Positions 44,408 through 55,404 of a stretch of 64,000 nt of DNA are shown piece after piece (the stretch's first letter is position 1; each line of letters begins with the position of its first letter). This stretch comes from Skermanella aerolata KACC 11604 (GTDB lineage Bacteria > Pseudomonadota > Alphaproteobacteria > Azospirillales > Azospirillaceae): assembly GCF_000936425.1 (NCBI RefSeq), contig NZ_AVFK01000017.1:62001-126000 (forward strand). Direction: 5' to 3'. The position numbers and the translations under genes are program-made. The notes under the pieces were generated by a model. It worked only from the letters and a program-made list of their open reading frames with translations, made no database searches and was not told where the DNA came from.

Positions 44408-45169
44408 TCAAAGGCAACTACCGTCGCGAAACACGACGAACGACCCCTTGTCCATGATCGTCCAGTCCTCATCCCGTGTCAGCGGCCGTGTCGCCACCAT
44501 GCTGACGACGTCGCGGGCCGTGGTCTCCTGGGCGAAATCGACGGTCAGATCCTCGTCCAGCAAGGTCGCGTTGCCGAACGGATAGCGCCGCGTCAGCCAG
44601 GCGAGGTTGGTGCTGCAAAAGCAGAACAGCGACTGTCCGTCGCAGAGCAGAAGATTGAACACGCCCCTGCCGTTCAACTCCTCCGCCAGTCTCCGGATCT
44701 CGCGGCACAGCGACTTATGGGCGGGCGGACGGTCCCAGCGCTCGCGCAGCCGGTCCAGCATCCAGCAGAAAGCGTGTTCGCTGTCTGTCGTGCCGACCGG
44801 CAGGTAGGCCGACAACGTCAGGTTCTTGACGCCCTTGAGCTGGCCGTTGTGGGCGAAGGTCCAGTAGCGGCCCCAAAGCTCCCGGATGAACGGGTGCGTG
44901 TTCTCCAGCGCCACCCGCCCCCGGTTGGCCCGGCGGATGTGGCAGATCACGTTGGTGCTCTTGATCGAGTAGCCGCGGACGAACCGCGCGATCTCGGACT
45001 CGGCGCTCGGGCGCGGGTCGTGGAAGCTGCGGCATCCCTTGCCGTCATAGAAGGTGATGCCCCAGCCGTCGGAATGAGGCCCGGTCTGGCCGCCCCGGCG
45101 CATCAGGCCGGCGAAGCTGAAGCAGATGTCGGTCGGAACGTTGGCGTTCATGCCCAGAAGCTCGCACAT
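44408..45169 (-). CDS. class II glutamine amidotransferase (YafJ-like)
   Basis: A 253-residue Ntn-type amidotransferase. The nucleophile is Cys2 (MCELLGMNANVP), and other landmarks are GLMRRGGQTGPHSDGWGI, HIRRANRG and the FAHNGQL motif. No synthase domain is attached, as in YafJ and Escherichia-type stand-alone proteins. It lies next to draB on the same strand, 40 nt beyond it. Its acceptor substrate is unknown. Confidence 0.9.
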   Translation of the reverse strand: MCELLGMNANVPTDICFSFAGLMRRGGQTGPHSDGWGITFYDGKGCRSFHDPRPSAESEIARFVRGYSIKSTNVICHIRRANRGRVALENTHPFIRELWGRYWTFAHNGQLKGVKNLTLSAYLPVGTTDSEHAFCWMLDRLRERWDRPPAHKSLCREIRRLAEELNGRGVFNLLLCDGQSLFCFCSTNLAWLTRRYPFGNATLLDEDLTVDFAQETTARDVVSMVATRPLTRDEDWTIMDKGSFVVFRDGSCL

Positions 45170-45209
45170 GCCAAGGCCTTACGAGAAACCGGACGTGCTG
45201 TCGAGGGGC

Positions 45210-45602
45210 TTACTGGCGCGGGCATCCTTCGATCGATCCTTCGACCGGCTCCGCCAGCCCGATCCAGGCCTCCACCAGCGCCGGTTCGAACCCGGTTTCC
45301 CGCCGCTCCCCCACCTGCATCAGCGGCCGGCGGATCAGCAGCGGTGTGGCGATCAGCGCCCTGAGTGCCGAAGCCTCGTCGAAGGAGCCGGGATCGATCT
45401 CCCCCGACTTGACCGACGGCGCGGCCTTGTTGAACCAGTCCGCCACGGGCCGGTCGCCGAAGAAGGGGCGCAGGCTTTGGGCGGTCCACGGCTCGCTCAG
45501 CAGGTCGCGCGGTTCCACCTCATGCCCGGCATCGGTCAGCAGGCGCTTCTGCCGGGCGTTGCCGGCGCAGCCGGGCTTTTCATAGAAGATAACCGTTGCC
45601 AT
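45210..45602 (-). CDS. draB: nitrogenase-associated ArsC/Spx-like protein
   Basis: A 130-residue thioredoxin-fold protein of the ArsC/Spx family. It starts MATVIFYEKPGCAGNARQKR, with the Cys at the ArsC active-site position, and matches the 'nitrogenase-associated protein' family. It follows draG in the order draT-draG-draB seen in Rhodospirillum rubrum and Azospirillum. The exact activity is unknown; a role in DraT/DraG control has been proposed. Confidence 0.87.
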   Translation of the reverse strand: MATVIFYEKPGCAGNARQKRLLTDAGHEVEPRDLLSEPWTAQSLRPFFGDRPVADWFNKAAPSVKSGEIDPGSFDEASALRALIATPLLIRRPLMQVGERRETGFEPALVEAWIGLAEPVEGSIEGCPRQ

Positions 45603-45648
45603 GGTGCTGGAACTCCCCTGGATGGATTTTCTTGTCGAGTGGATTTTC

Positions 45649-46542
45649 TTATGAAGACCGCAAGGCGGGCGACAGGGCCAGAAGCAGGTCGGTCTGACGC
45701 TCGATCTCCTCCTTCACGTCCTTGTCCAGTTTCCGCAGCCACCGCGATGGGATGTCCTGCGCGCCATAGGTGGCGCCGGCCAGCATGCCGATGATGGCGC
45801 CCGTCGTATCGGCGTCGCCCCCCTGGTTGACGGTTTCGACGATGCAGGATTCGACGCTGTCGGTGCGGAAATAATAGTGGAACACGGTCTGGATCGTATC
45901 GACGATATAGGCGGTGGACAGTCCGGAATAGGGAGCGAAGCGGAACACGCGGTGCTGGGTCACGAGGTCGTTGGCTTCTTCCCGGCATTCCTTGATGCCA
46001 CCGCCTAGAATAAGCCGCCTGACCATCCGGCCCAGGCACAGGACCGACGCATCCGACAGCGGGTTGTTGTGGGTGATATGCGACTGCTCCAGGCTGCGCC
46101 GGACGAAGGCGTCGTCGTCGCCCAAGGTGGACAGGACGACGGGCAGGTTGCGCATCGCGGCCCCGTTGCCGGCGCTGGTCTCCGACAGGGCCGCTTCGAT
46201 CTCGCCCTTTATCATGTAGTTGCGAATGCCGCGCCGTGTCGTATCCCCGACATCCGCGGGAACGCCGCGCAGCCATTCCGCGTAGCAGTTGGCGACCAGC
46301 GTCAGGTCCCAGCCGCCTGACTTCAGGATTGCGCGGCCGAGCCAGACCGACATCTCGGTATCGTCGGTCACCTGACCCGGCGCCAGCCGCAGCCAGCCGC
46401 CGCCCTTGATGTGCCGGTGGATGCCGTATTCGCGGGCGATCTCGCTCTTCGTCATGAACTCGACCGTGGCGCCCAGGGCATCGCCGCAGGCCAAGCCCAG
46501 GTACGCGCCCAAGGCGCGGTCCTTGATCTTCGGATCGATCAT
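45649..46542 (-). CDS. draG: dinitrogenase reductase activating glycohydrolase
   Basis: A 297-residue ADP-ribosylglycohydrolase that removes ADP-ribose from NifH and reactivates it. Binuclear Mn/Mg-site motifs are TDDTEMSVWLGRA near residue 60 and QGGDADTTGAIIG near residue 243. The N-terminal LGLACGDALGATVEFM is typical of the family. It lies 29 nt downstream of draT on the same strand. Confidence 0.96.
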   Translation of the reverse strand: MIDPKIKDRALGAYLGLACGDALGATVEFMTKSEIAREYGIHRHIKGGGWLRLAPGQVTDDTEMSVWLGRAILKSGGWDLTLVANCYAEWLRGVPADVGDTTRRGIRNYMIKGEIEAALSETSAGNGAAMRNLPVVLSTLGDDDAFVRRSLEQSHITHNNPLSDASVLCLGRMVRRLILGGGIKECREEANDLVTQHRVFRFAPYSGLSTAYIVDTIQTVFHYYFRTDSVESCIVETVNQGGDADTTGAIIGMLAGATYGAQDIPSRWLRKLDKDVKEEIERQTDLLLALSPALRSS

Positions 46543-46571
46543 CGGCCGTGACTGCTTTCCAATGAGAAATT

Positions 46572-47447
46572 CTAAAGGATGGAGGACGTGACCAGATAGT
46601 CGCCGCCTATGACAAGGTATTCGCCTTCACCCTGGAATGGATAGCGTGGCAGGAGGTCGCGGAAGAACACCAGCTTCACGCACGGTACCCTCGCTTCGAG
46701 GATATGGTCGCCGAACTGGCACGCGATATTCCGGTCATTCGTGAATGAAACCAGATTGTTGAGCCTCAGGATCACGGTCCGCCGCCCGGCCGCGCGGCTG
46801 TCGCACCGGCCGACGATATGGTGTTCCTCGAAATCGTTGACGCCCCGGTACAGCGTCAAATGGGCGCAACCGGCATCCGGCAGTCCGGCTCCCGGCCGCG
46901 CCAGCGACCACTGGCAGAACTCGAACAGCAGGTCGAGCTGTTCGTGGATCATGTTGTTTTGAAAACGGGTGGAGAGCTTCTGTTCCGCGTAGTTGGTCCA
47001 CGCCTCGGACGCCAGCCGCTTCAGCGGTTCGGCGTGGTATGTCGGCAAAAGGCCGAACCGGCTTTCGGCCCAGCCCTTCAGCACCGCGCCCTCGGCCCGG
47101 TTGCTGCAGAACATCCACCCCTTGAGCAGACGCAGGTAGGAGGAGCGGAACCGCTGCCGGCCGTCGGCGCCGGGGGCGCCCCGGAAGTCGGGCGAGATCC
47201 CGAAGGTCTCCGCCATGTAGTCCTGGAACAGGGTCGCCGCGTCGTCGGCGGAGCGCGTCTCCTCCAGCCGCCCGAACAGTGCGGCATGCTGTTCCCGCGT
47301 GCCGCTTATATGGAGCGGCTCGGGCGACGCGTTGAACGCGGTCGAACCGAGGAAAGCGGGCGACACCCTGACCATGCCGGCTCGGTAGACCCGTTGCGCT
47401 ACTGGAGCGGGTTCACCCGCCTTCTCGTTGTCGGTTTCGTCGGACAT
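46572..47447 (-). CDS. draT: NAD+-dinitrogenase-reductase ADP-D-ribosyltransferase
   Basis: A 291-residue enzyme that inactivates NifH by ADP-ribosylating an arginine in response to ammonium or darkness/anaerobiosis. Recognised by family pattern, for example HLTLYRGVNDFEEH, RLNNLVSFTNDRNIACQFGD and GEGEYLVIGGDYLV. The ATG complementary to 47445-47447 has AAGGTG upstream; an earlier in-frame start at 47627 would run through NifA sites. It is divergent from nifH and shares a 361-bp regulatory region with it. Confidence 0.95.
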   Translation of the reverse strand: MSDETDNEKAGEPAPVAQRVYRAGMVRVSPAFLGSTAFNASPEPLHISGTREQHAALFGRLEETRSADDAATLFQDYMAETFGISPDFRGAPGADGRQRFRSSYLRLLKGWMFCSNRAEGAVLKGWAESRFGLLPTYHAEPLKRLASEAWTNYAEQKLSTRFQNNMIHEQLDLLFEFCQWSLARPGAGLPDAGCAHLTLYRGVNDFEEHHIVGRCDSRAAGRRTVILRLNNLVSFTNDRNIACQFGDHILEARVPCVKLVFFRDLLPRYPFQGEGEYLVIGGDYLVTSSIL

Positions 47448-47585
47448 GCGCACACCTTTTTTGTGGACATAGAGTAGCGTGTCTCCGCTTCCTTGTAACC
47501 TCCCAGTCATCGAAACCCCCGGCGCCGGGGCAGGTGCGGCAATCGCGACAAAGGGGAAGGCCAGCGGTCCGAACGCCCCTTCCGG

Positions 47586-47601
47586 TGTGTCAGACACGAC
47601 A
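47586..47601 (+). promoter_or_regulatory. NifA upstream activator sequence 1 of nifH
   Basis: A consensus TGT-N10-ACA site 108 nt upstream of the -24 element of the nifH promoter. It lies 29 bp from a second copy. Confidence 0.8.
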
Positions 47602-47614
47602 ATGTGTAGGGGTT

Positions 47615-47630
47615 TGTCAGGTATCACACA
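47615..47630 (+). promoter_or_regulatory. NifA upstream activator sequence 2 of nifH
   Basis: A second consensus TGT-N10-ACA site, 79 nt upstream of the -24 element. The two sites are 29 bp apart centre to centre, close to three helical turns, so both could be bound on one face. Confidence 0.8.
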
Positions 47631-47694
47631 GCTTGGTCAGGCCCTGCGACAAACCGTCAAGCATGGAAAAACCATAGCATAGTCAATGACTTAA

Positions 47695-48711
<1,017 letters not shown>

Positions 48712-48740
48712 TAGCGACTTTCTACCGTTAAGACGACCCC

Positions 48741-48771
48741 GGGGGTCGTAGCCGCAAGGATTGCGGCCCCC
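48741..48771 (+). promoter_or_regulatory. hairpin between nifH and nifD
   Basis: A GC-rich stem (GGGGG...GCCGCA pairing with TGCGGCCCCC, with a small bulge) lies 29 nt after the nifH stop and is followed by AAAAATT, not a T-run. Such structures raise nifH transcript abundance relative to nifDK by stabilising or partly terminating the message. Confidence 0.6.
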
Positions 48772-48888
48772 GAAAAATTCCACGATGCGCTTCGACCGAA
48801 GCGCGATCGTTCACTGCGGCGCGGCTGACGCGCTGAAGACCACGCAAAGCGCGCGCGGCGCGCAACGGACGAGCAGCAGGAGGCCGGC

Positions 48889-50334
48889 ATGAGCTTGGCG
48901 AACGAACAGACCAAAGAAGCGACCCAAGCCCTCATCGATGAGGTGCTTGAGGCTTATCCCGAGAAGTCGCGCAAGCGCCGCGCGAAGCATATCGGCATCC
49001 AGAAGGCGGAAGCCAAGGATTGCGACGTCAAGTCGAACGTCAAGTCGATCCCCGGCGTCATGACCATTCGCGGTTGCGCCTATGCCGGTTCCAAGGGCGT
49101 GGTGTGGGGTCCGATCAAGGACATGATCCACATCTCCCACGGCCCGGTCGGCTGCGGCTACTATTCATGGTCGGGCCGCCGCAACTATTACATCGGCGTT
49201 ACCGGTGTGGATAGCTGGGGCACCATGCATTTCACGTCCGACTTCCAGGAGAAGGACATCGTTTTCGGCGGTGACAAGAAGCTCGCCAAGGTCATCGACG
49301 AGATCAACGACCTGTTCCCGCTGGTCAACGGCATCTCGATCCAGTCGGAATGTCCGATCGGCCTGATCGGTGACGACATCGAGGCCGTCGCCCGCAACAA
49401 GTCGGCCGAGATCGGCAAGCCGATCATCCCGGTCCGTTGCGAAGGCTTCCGCGGCGTTTCCCAGTCGCTGGGCCACCACATCGCCAACGATACCATCCGT
49501 GACTGGGTGTTCGAGAAGTCCGAGCCGCGCGCCGAACTCGAGACCACTCCGTACGACGTCACGATCATCGGCGACTACAACATCGGCGGCGACGCCTGGT
49601 CCTCGCGCATCCTGCTCGAAGAGATCGGTCTCCGCGTGATCGCCCAGTGGTCGGGCGACGGCACGCTGGCCGAGCTGGAGAACACTCCCAAGGCCAAGGT
49701 CAACCTGATCCACTGCTACCGGTCGATGAACTACATCGCCCGCCACATGGAAGAGAAGTTCAACATTCCTTGGATGGAATACAACTTCTTCGGCCCGTCG
49801 CAGATCGCCGAGAGCCTCCGCAAGATCGCGGCGCTGTTCGACGACAAGATCCAGGCCAATGCCGAAGCCGTGATCGCCAAGTACCAGCCGCTGATCGACG
49901 GCATCATCGCCAAGTACAAGCCCCGGCTGAACGGCAAGAAGGTCATGCTGTATGTCGGCGGCCTGCGCCCCCGGCACGTGGTCGACGCCTACCATGACCT
50001 GGGCATGGAAGTGACCGGCACCGGCTACGAATTCGCCCACAACGACGATTATCAGCGCACCACCCACTACACCAAGGAAGGCACGCTGATCTACGACGAC
50101 GTCACGGCTTACGAGTTCGAGAAGTTCGTCGAGAAGCTGGACCCCGATCTGGTCGCCTCGGGCATCAAGGAAAAGTACGTCTTCCAGAAGATGGGCAAGC
50201 CCTTCCGCCAGATGCACTCCTGGGACTACTCCGGCCCGTACCACGGTTACGACGGGTTCGCCATCTTCGCCCGCGACATGGACATGGCGATCAACAACCC
50301 CGTGTGGAACCTGACCAAGGCTCCCTGGGCCTGA
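48889..50334 (+). CDS. nifD: nitrogenase molybdenum-iron protein alpha chain
   Basis: A 481-residue subunit carrying FeMo-co. P-cluster cysteines are in [20 protein letters not shown] and [11 protein letters not shown]. FeMo-co ligands are the Cys in [10 protein letters not shown] and the His in [13 protein letters not shown]. Length and motifs are those of a Mo-type enzyme without the group II insert. It follows nifH in one operon, with AGCAGGAGG upstream. Confidence 0.99.
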   Translation: MSLANEQTKEATQALIDEVLEAYPEKSRKRRAKHIGIQKAEAKDCDVKSNVKSIPGVMTIRGCAYAGSKGVVWGPIKDMIHISHGPVGCGYYSWSGRRNYYIGVTGVDSWGTMHFTSDFQEKDIVFGGDKKLAKVIDEINDLFPLVNGISIQSECPIGLIGDDIEAVARNKSAEIGKPIIPVRCEGFRGVSQSLGHHIANDTIRDWVFEKSEPRAELETTPYDVTIIGDYNIGGDAWSSRILLEEIGLRVIAQWSGDGTLAELENTPKAKVNLIHCYRSMNYIARHMEEKFNIPWMEYNFFGPSQIAESLRKIAALFDDKIQANAEAVIAKYQPLIDGIIAKYKPRLNGKKVMLYVGGLRPRHVVDAYHDLGMEVTGTGYEFAHNDDYQRTTHYTKEGTLIYDDVTAYEFEKFVEKLDPDLVASGIKEKYVFQKMGKPFRQMHSWDYSGPYHGYDGFAIFARDMDMAINNPVWNLTKAPWA

Positions 50335-50436
50335 CATCAATGAAGACGGCGGCGCCATCGCGGCGCCGTTCCTCAAGGACCCCGCCGCCGCCGTCGCCGT
50401 CCGGTAATCCCGGCCTGGAATTTTCTGGAGACCAAC

Positions 50437-51984
50437 ATGCCTCAGAATCCCGAAAAAGTTATTGATCACCTTCAGTTGTTCCGCGAGCCGGAATACAAGG
50501 AAATCTTCGCCAGCAAGCGTGCCAATTTCGAGTTCGGCCATCCTGACGAAGAGGTCGCCCGCGTCGCCGAGTGGACCAAGTCCGAGGAATACAAGGAGAA
50601 GAACTTCTCCCGCGAAGCGCTGACGATCAACCCGACCAAGGCCTGCCAGCCGCTCGGCGCCGTGTTCGCGGCCCAGGGCTTCGAAGGCACCCTGCCGTTC
50701 GTCCACGGTTCGCAGGGCTGCGTCGCCTACTACCGCTCGCACCTGACCCGTCACTTCAAGGAGCCGAATTCCGCGGTCTCCTCGTCGATGACCGAAGACG
50801 CGGCGGTTTTCGGCGGCCTGAACAACATGATCGACGGTCTGGCCAACACCTACAGCCTGTACCAGCCGAAGATGATCGCCGTCCTGACGACCTGCATGGC
50901 CGAAGTCATCGGCGACGATTTGCAGGGCTTCATCGTCAACGCGAAGAACAAGGACAGCATCCCCCAGGACTTCCCGGCTCCGCATGCCCACACCCCGGCC
51001 TTCGTCGGCAGCCACGTCACCGGCTACGACAACATGGTCAAGGGCATCCTGAACTACTTCTGGGATGCTCCGGACGCTGCTGCCCGCGTCGAAGACGACG
51101 GCATCAACATCATTCCGGGCTTCGACGGCTACGCGGTCGGCAACAACCGTGAACTGAAGCGCATCTTCGGCCTGTTCGGCATCAACGCCACGATCATTTC
51201 CGACGTGTCCGACGTGTTCGACACCCCGACCGACGGCAAGTTCCGCCTGTATGACGGCGGCACGACGATCGATCAGGTCAAGGCCGCGAAGAACGCCAAG
51301 GCGACGATCTCGTTGCAGGAATACTGCTCGCCGCAGACCCTGTCCTACATCAAGGACAAGGGCCAGGACGTCACCAAGCTCAACTACCCGGTCGGCGTCG
51401 CCGCCACCGACGAGTTCCTGGTGAAGCTGGCCGAGCTGACCGGCAAGCCGGTTCCGGCCGAACTGACCCTGGAGCGCGGCCGTCTGGTCGATGCCATCGC
51501 GGACAGCCACACCCACATCCACGGCAAGCGCTTCGCCATCTTCGGCGATCCCGACACCACCTATGGTCTGTCGCGCTTCCTGCTGGAAATGGGCGCCGAG
51601 CCCGTCCACATCCTCTCGACCTCCGGTTCCAAGAAGTGGGAGAAGCAGGTCCAGAAGCTGCTCGACAGCAGCCCGTTCGGCGCTTCGGGCAAGGCCTACG
51701 GCGGCAAGGACCTGTGGCACCTGCGCTCGCTGCTGTTCACGGACCCGGTCGATTACATGATCGGCAACAGCTACGGCAAGTATCTGGAGCGTGACACCAA
51801 GATCCCGCTCATCCGCCTGACCTATCCGATCTTCGACCGCCACCACCACCACCGCTATCCCACCTGGGGCTATCAGGGCGGTCTGAACGTGCTGGTCCGT
51901 ATCCTCGACAAGATCCTCGACGACATGGACAACCACACGAACATCGCCGGCGAGACCGACTACTCGTTCGACCTGATCCGCTGA
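50437..51984 (+). CDS. nifK: nitrogenase molybdenum-iron protein beta chain
   Basis: A 515-residue subunit sharing the P-cluster with NifD. P-cluster cysteines are visible in [20 protein letters not shown] and [11 protein letters not shown]. The C-terminus ends FDLIR as usual. The gap to nifD is 102 nt and contains a GGCGCC-type hairpin. A longer stem-loop follows the gene at 51996. Confidence 0.99.
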   Translation: MPQNPEKVIDHLQLFREPEYKEIFASKRANFEFGHPDEEVARVAEWTKSEEYKEKNFSREALTINPTKACQPLGAVFAAQGFEGTLPFVHGSQGCVAYYRSHLTRHFKEPNSAVSSSMTEDAAVFGGLNNMIDGLANTYSLYQPKMIAVLTTCMAEVIGDDLQGFIVNAKNKDSIPQDFPAPHAHTPAFVGSHVTGYDNMVKGILNYFWDAPDAAARVEDDGINIIPGFDGYAVGNNRELKRIFGLFGINATIISDVSDVFDTPTDGKFRLYDGGTTIDQVKAAKNAKATISLQEYCSPQTLSYIKDKGQDVTKLNYPVGVAATDEFLVKLAELTGKPVPAELTLERGRLVDAIADSHTHIHGKRFAIFGDPDTTYGLSRFLLEMGAEPVHILSTSGSKKWEKQVQKLLDSSPFGASGKAYGGKDLWHLRSLLFTDPVDYMIGNSYGKYLERDTKIPLIRLTYPIFDRHHHHRYPTWGYQGGLNVLVRILDKILDDMDNHTNIAGETDYSFDLIR

Positions 51985-51995
51985 CGACGCTTAAC

Positions 51996-52025
51996 CCCGG
52001 CGGTCCCTTTATCGGGACCGCCGGG
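51996..52025 (+). terminator. hairpin after nifK
   Basis: A perfect 12-bp stem (CCCGGCGGTCCC / GGGACCGCCGGG) with a 6-nt loop, 11 nt after the nifK stop. No T-run follows, so it may protect the nifHDK 3' end while letting some transcription read into nifE. Confidence 0.65.
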
Positions 52026-52133
52026 CACTACCCGGACTAAAGCATTTGAACTGACTGTCGCATTTAACAGCCGTGCGCCTCTGGGGCATCTGCGAATGTC
52101 CCAATCGACGCCGCTTCCGGACGGGGGATTGAG

Positions 52134-53543
52134 ATGCTGGTCGACAAGGTGCAGGAAGTCTTCAACGAACCTGGCTGTGCCACGAACCAGGACAAGTCCG
52201 CCAAGGAACGCAAGAAGGGCTGTACCAAGTCCCTGAAGCCCGGCGCCGCCGCCGGGGGTTGCGCTTTCGACGGCGCCAAGATCGCATTGCAGCCGATCGC
52301 CGATGCCGCCCACCTCGTCCACGGTCCCATTGCCTGCGAGGGCAATTCCTGGGACAACCGCGGCTCCAAGTCCTCCCATTCCCAGCTTTACCGCACCGGC
52401 TTCACGACTGACCTCAGCGAGTTGGACGTCATTCACGGCGCCGAGAAGAAGCTGTTCAAGGCCATTAAAGAAATCGTCCTGAAATACGATCCGCCGGCGG
52501 TCTTCGTCTATCAGACCTGCGTCCCGGCCCTGATCGGCGACGATATCGAAGCGGTCTGCAAGTTCGCCGCCGACAAACTCGGCAAGCCGATCATCCCCGT
52601 CAATGCGCCCGGCTTCGTCGGCAGCAAGAATCTCGGCAACAAGCTGGGCGGCGAGACGCTGCTCGACCACGTGATCGGCACCCGCGAGCCCGAGTACACG
52701 ACTCCCTACGACATCAACATCATCGGCGAATACAACCTTGCCGGCGAGTTCTGGCAAGTCAAGCCGCTGCTCGACAAGATGGGCGTCCGCATCCTTTCGA
52801 TGATTTCCGGCGACGGCAAGTATAACGAAGTCGCCTCGGCTCACCGGGCCAAGGTCAACATGCTGGTCTGCTCCCAGGCGCTGGTCAACGTCGCGCGCAA
52901 GATGGAAGAGCGCTACGGCATCCCCTATTTCGAGGGTTCGTTCTACGGCGTGTCCGACATGAGCGACACTTTGCGCAATATCGCGAAGCTGCTCGTGGGG
53001 CGCGGCGCTCCAAACGACCTGATCGCTCGCACCGAGACCATCATCACCGAGGAAGAGGCGCGGGCATGGCGCCGGCTGGCTCCCTACAAGGACCGGCTGA
53101 CCGGCAAGCGCGTCCTGCTGTTCACCGGCGGCGTCAAGAGCTGGTCGATGGTCACGGCGCTGGAAGGCGCCGGGCTGGAGATCATCGGCACCAGCGTCAA
53201 GAAATCGACCAAGGAAGACAAGGAGCGGCTGAAGAAGATCAAGGGCGAGGAGTTCCACATGTGGGAAGACCTCAAGCCCCGCGATATCGCGGCCATGCTG
53301 CGCGATGCCAAGGCTGACATCATGCTGTCGGGCGGGCGCAGCCAGTTCATCGCCCTGAAGGCCAAGGTTCCGTGGCTGGACGTCAACCAGGAGCGGCACG
53401 TCGCCTTCGCCGGCTATGAAGGCATTGTGGCCTTGGTCGAGGAGATCGACAAGACCCTGAGCAACCCGATCTGGCGTCAGGTCCGGCTGCCGGCGCCCTG
53501 GGACGCACCTGCTCCGGCCCTTGGCGAAACCGCGGCGGAATAG
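52134..53543 (+). CDS. nifE: nitrogenase cofactor scaffold protein NifE
   Basis: A 469-residue NifD homologue that with NifN forms the scaffold on which NifB-co is matured to FeMo-co. Cysteines for the shared 4Fe-4S cluster are in AAGGCAFDGAK, GPIACEGNSWDN and YQTCVPALIGDD. An early KKGCTKSLKPG segment is typical of NifE. The gap to nifN is 12 nt. No clear sigma-54 promoter was seen upstream, so read-through from nifHDK is possible. Confidence 0.98.
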   Translation: MLVDKVQEVFNEPGCATNQDKSAKERKKGCTKSLKPGAAAGGCAFDGAKIALQPIADAAHLVHGPIACEGNSWDNRGSKSSHSQLYRTGFTTDLSELDVIHGAEKKLFKAIKEIVLKYDPPAVFVYQTCVPALIGDDIEAVCKFAADKLGKPIIPVNAPGFVGSKNLGNKLGGETLLDHVIGTREPEYTTPYDINIIGEYNLAGEFWQVKPLLDKMGVRILSMISGDGKYNEVASAHRAKVNMLVCSQALVNVARKMEERYGIPYFEGSFYGVSDMSDTLRNIAKLLVGRGAPNDLIARTETIITEEEARAWRRLAPYKDRLTGKRVLLFTGGVKSWSMVTALEGAGLEIIGTSVKKSTKEDKERLKKIKGEEFHMWEDLKPRDIAAMLRDAKADIMLSGGRSQFIALKAKVPWLDVNQERHVAFAGYEGIVALVEEIDKTLSNPIWRQVRLPAPWDAPAPALGETAAE

Positions 53544-53555
53544 GGGGCAAGCGAG

Positions 53556-54923
53556 ATGTTCAAGGCTCACCAGTCCAACAAGGCCGCGGCGATCAATCCC
53601 TTGAAGATGAGCCAGCCGTTGGGCGGTGCCCTGGCGCTGCTCGGGATCGACAGCTGCCTGCCCTGCTTTCATGGCAGCCAGGGCTGCACCGCCTTCGGAC
53701 TTGTGCTGATGGTACGGCATTTCCGCGAGGCGATCCCGCTCCAGACCACGGCGATGGATCAGGTGCAGACCATCCTCGGCGGCTACGACAACCTGGAAGC
53801 CGCCGTACTGACCATGTACGAGCGGAACAAGCCCGAAGTCATCGGCGTATGCAGCACCGGCCTGACGGAAACCAAGGGCGAGGACATGCGGGGCGCGCTC
53901 ACCATCTTCCGGAAGAAGCATCCGGAGGTGGCCGAAAAGTGCAACCTCGTCTTCATCAACACGCCGGACTTCACGGGCGGTATCGAGGACGGTTTCGCGA
54001 ACACGGTGACCGCCGTGATCGACGCCATGGTCGAGCCGGCATCCGTCAAGGTGAGCAACCGCGTCAACGTGCTGGCCGGGAGTCACCTGACGCCCGGCGA
54101 CGTCGAGGAAATCCGCGACCTGATCGAGGGCTTCGGCCTGACGCCGGTGATCCTGCCCGATCTCTCCACCTCCCTGGGCGGGCGGCAGCCCGACGATTTC
54201 ACGGCGACCACATTAGGCGGCGTGACGGCGGCCGAGATCAAGGGCATGGGGGCAGCCGTCCTGACCCTGGCGATCGGCGAGCACATGCGCAAGCCGGCTG
54301 AGGCGCTGGAACTGAAGACCGGCGTGCCGTTCAAGCTGTTCGACCGGCTTGTCGGGCTGGAAGCGGTCGATGCCTTCATCACGACCCTGTCCGGCCTCAG
54401 CGACCGGCCGGTGCCGGCGCGCGTCCGGCGCCAGCGCGAGCATCTGGTCGACGGCATGCTCGACGGGCATTTCTACTTCAGCCGCAAGCGCGTCGCGGTG
54501 GCGCTGGAGCCAGACCTGCTCTACGCCTATTGCGGCTTCCTTCAGGAGATGGGCTGCGAGGTCACCGCCGCCGTCGCCCCGACGCAGTCGGCGATCCTGG
54601 AGAAGATCCGCGCCTGGTCGCTGCTGGTCGGCGACCACGAGGATTTCGAGACGCTGTCGCGCGGTGCCGATCTCGTCGTTTCCAACAGCCATGCCCGGAT
54701 GTCGGTCAGCCGGTCCGGCGCTCCGCTGGTTCGCGCCGGCTTCCCGACCTTCGACCGCCTTGGCGCCGGGCATCGCGTCGTCGTGGGCTATCGCGGCACC
54801 CGGGACCTGCTGTTCGAGATCGGCAACATCTTCCTGGCCAACGATCATGAGCATTCGATCCAGGACTGGGGTCTGGAAGGCACGACGGAGGGGCACCATG
54901 GCGGTTCGCACGCGAAGGCTTAG
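53556..54923 (+). CDS. nifN: nitrogenase cofactor scaffold protein NifN
   Basis: A 455-residue NifK homologue and partner of NifE. Its N-terminal NPLKMSQPLGGALALLG and FHGSQGCTAFGLVLMVRHF are diagnostic. It lacks the long N-terminal extension of NifK. The NifX gene start lies inside its 3' end, so the two are probably translationally coupled. Confidence 0.98.
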   Translation: MFKAHQSNKAAAINPLKMSQPLGGALALLGIDSCLPCFHGSQGCTAFGLVLMVRHFREAIPLQTTAMDQVQTILGGYDNLEAAVLTMYERNKPEVIGVCSTGLTETKGEDMRGALTIFRKKHPEVAEKCNLVFINTPDFTGGIEDGFANTVTAVIDAMVEPASVKVSNRVNVLAGSHLTPGDVEEIRDLIEGFGLTPVILPDLSTSLGGRQPDDFTATTLGGVTAAEIKGMGAAVLTLAIGEHMRKPAEALELKTGVPFKLFDRLVGLEAVDAFITTLSGLSDRPVPARVRRQREHLVDGMLDGHFYFSRKRVAVALEPDLLYAYCGFLQEMGCEVTAAVAPTQSAILEKIRAWSLLVGDHEDFETLSRGADLVVSNSHARMSVSRSGAPLVRAGFPTFDRLGAGHRVVVGYRGTRDLLFEIGNIFLANDHEHSIQDWGLEGTTEGHHGGSHAKA

Positions 54924-55395
54924 GCTCGTCTCCAACACACCCCGGACCGGGACGGCACCGGACGGCCTTGTCAGGCCGGCCAAGCGAGAGGGAACGATGA
55001 AGATTGCTTTCTGTACCCAGGACATGGCGCGTGTCGACGCCCATTTCGGCTGGGCCAAGAACATCGCGATCTACGAGATCGACACGACCGGCTACCGGCT
55101 GCTCGAAGCGGTGCAGTTCAACGGACAGATGTTCGAGGACGGCAACGAGGACAAGCTGGTCCCCAAGATCGCCGCGATCGAGGATTGCGCCATCGTCTAT
55201 CTGGCCGCGATCGGCGCCTCCGCCGCCGCGCGCATCGTCGCCAAGAAGATCCACCCCGTTAAGGTCGAGCAGCCGGAGGTCATCACCGATGTCCTCGACA
55301 AGCTGGTCGTCCTGCTGAACGGCTCGCCGCCACCCTGGCTCCGGAAGGCCCTGAACAAGGGCGCCGAAGTCGCCCGTAATTTCGACGAGGAATAA
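54898..55395 (+). CDS. nifX: NifX, FeMo-co precursor carrier
   Basis: A 165-residue protein from the ATG at 54898, which has GGAGGGG six bases upstream and overlaps nifN by 26 nt. A second ATG at 54997 with its own AGAGGGA would give a 132-residue form starting MKIAFCTQDM. The N-terminal RRLRLV segment recurs in some NifX proteins, which favours the longer form. NifX carries NifB-co or a later precursor between NifB, NifEN and NifDK. Confidence 0.93.
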   Translation: MAVRTRRLRLVSNTPRTGTAPDGLVRPAKREGTMKIAFCTQDMARVDAHFGWAKNIAIYEIDTTGYRLLEAVQFNGQMFEDGNEDKLVPKIAAIEDCAIVYLAAIGASAAARIVAKKIHPVKVEQPEVITDVLDKLVVLLNGSPPPWLRKALNKGAEVARNFDEE

Positions 55396-55404
55396 GTGAG
55401 CAGC

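Noticed and set aside
42578-45364. A 928-codon plus-strand frame
   Set aside because: It is antisense to the hybrid kinase and the amidotransferase, rich in Arg/Gly/His and without domains.
49165-51936. A 923-codon frame antisense to nifD and nifK
   Set aside because: It is a GC-rich codon-bias shadow of two certain genes, with no family motifs.
51985-52133. Sigma-54 promoter for nifE
   Set aside because: Several GG and GC pairs occur, but none has the full TGGC-N8-TTGC-like pattern with correct spacing and no NifA site is present.
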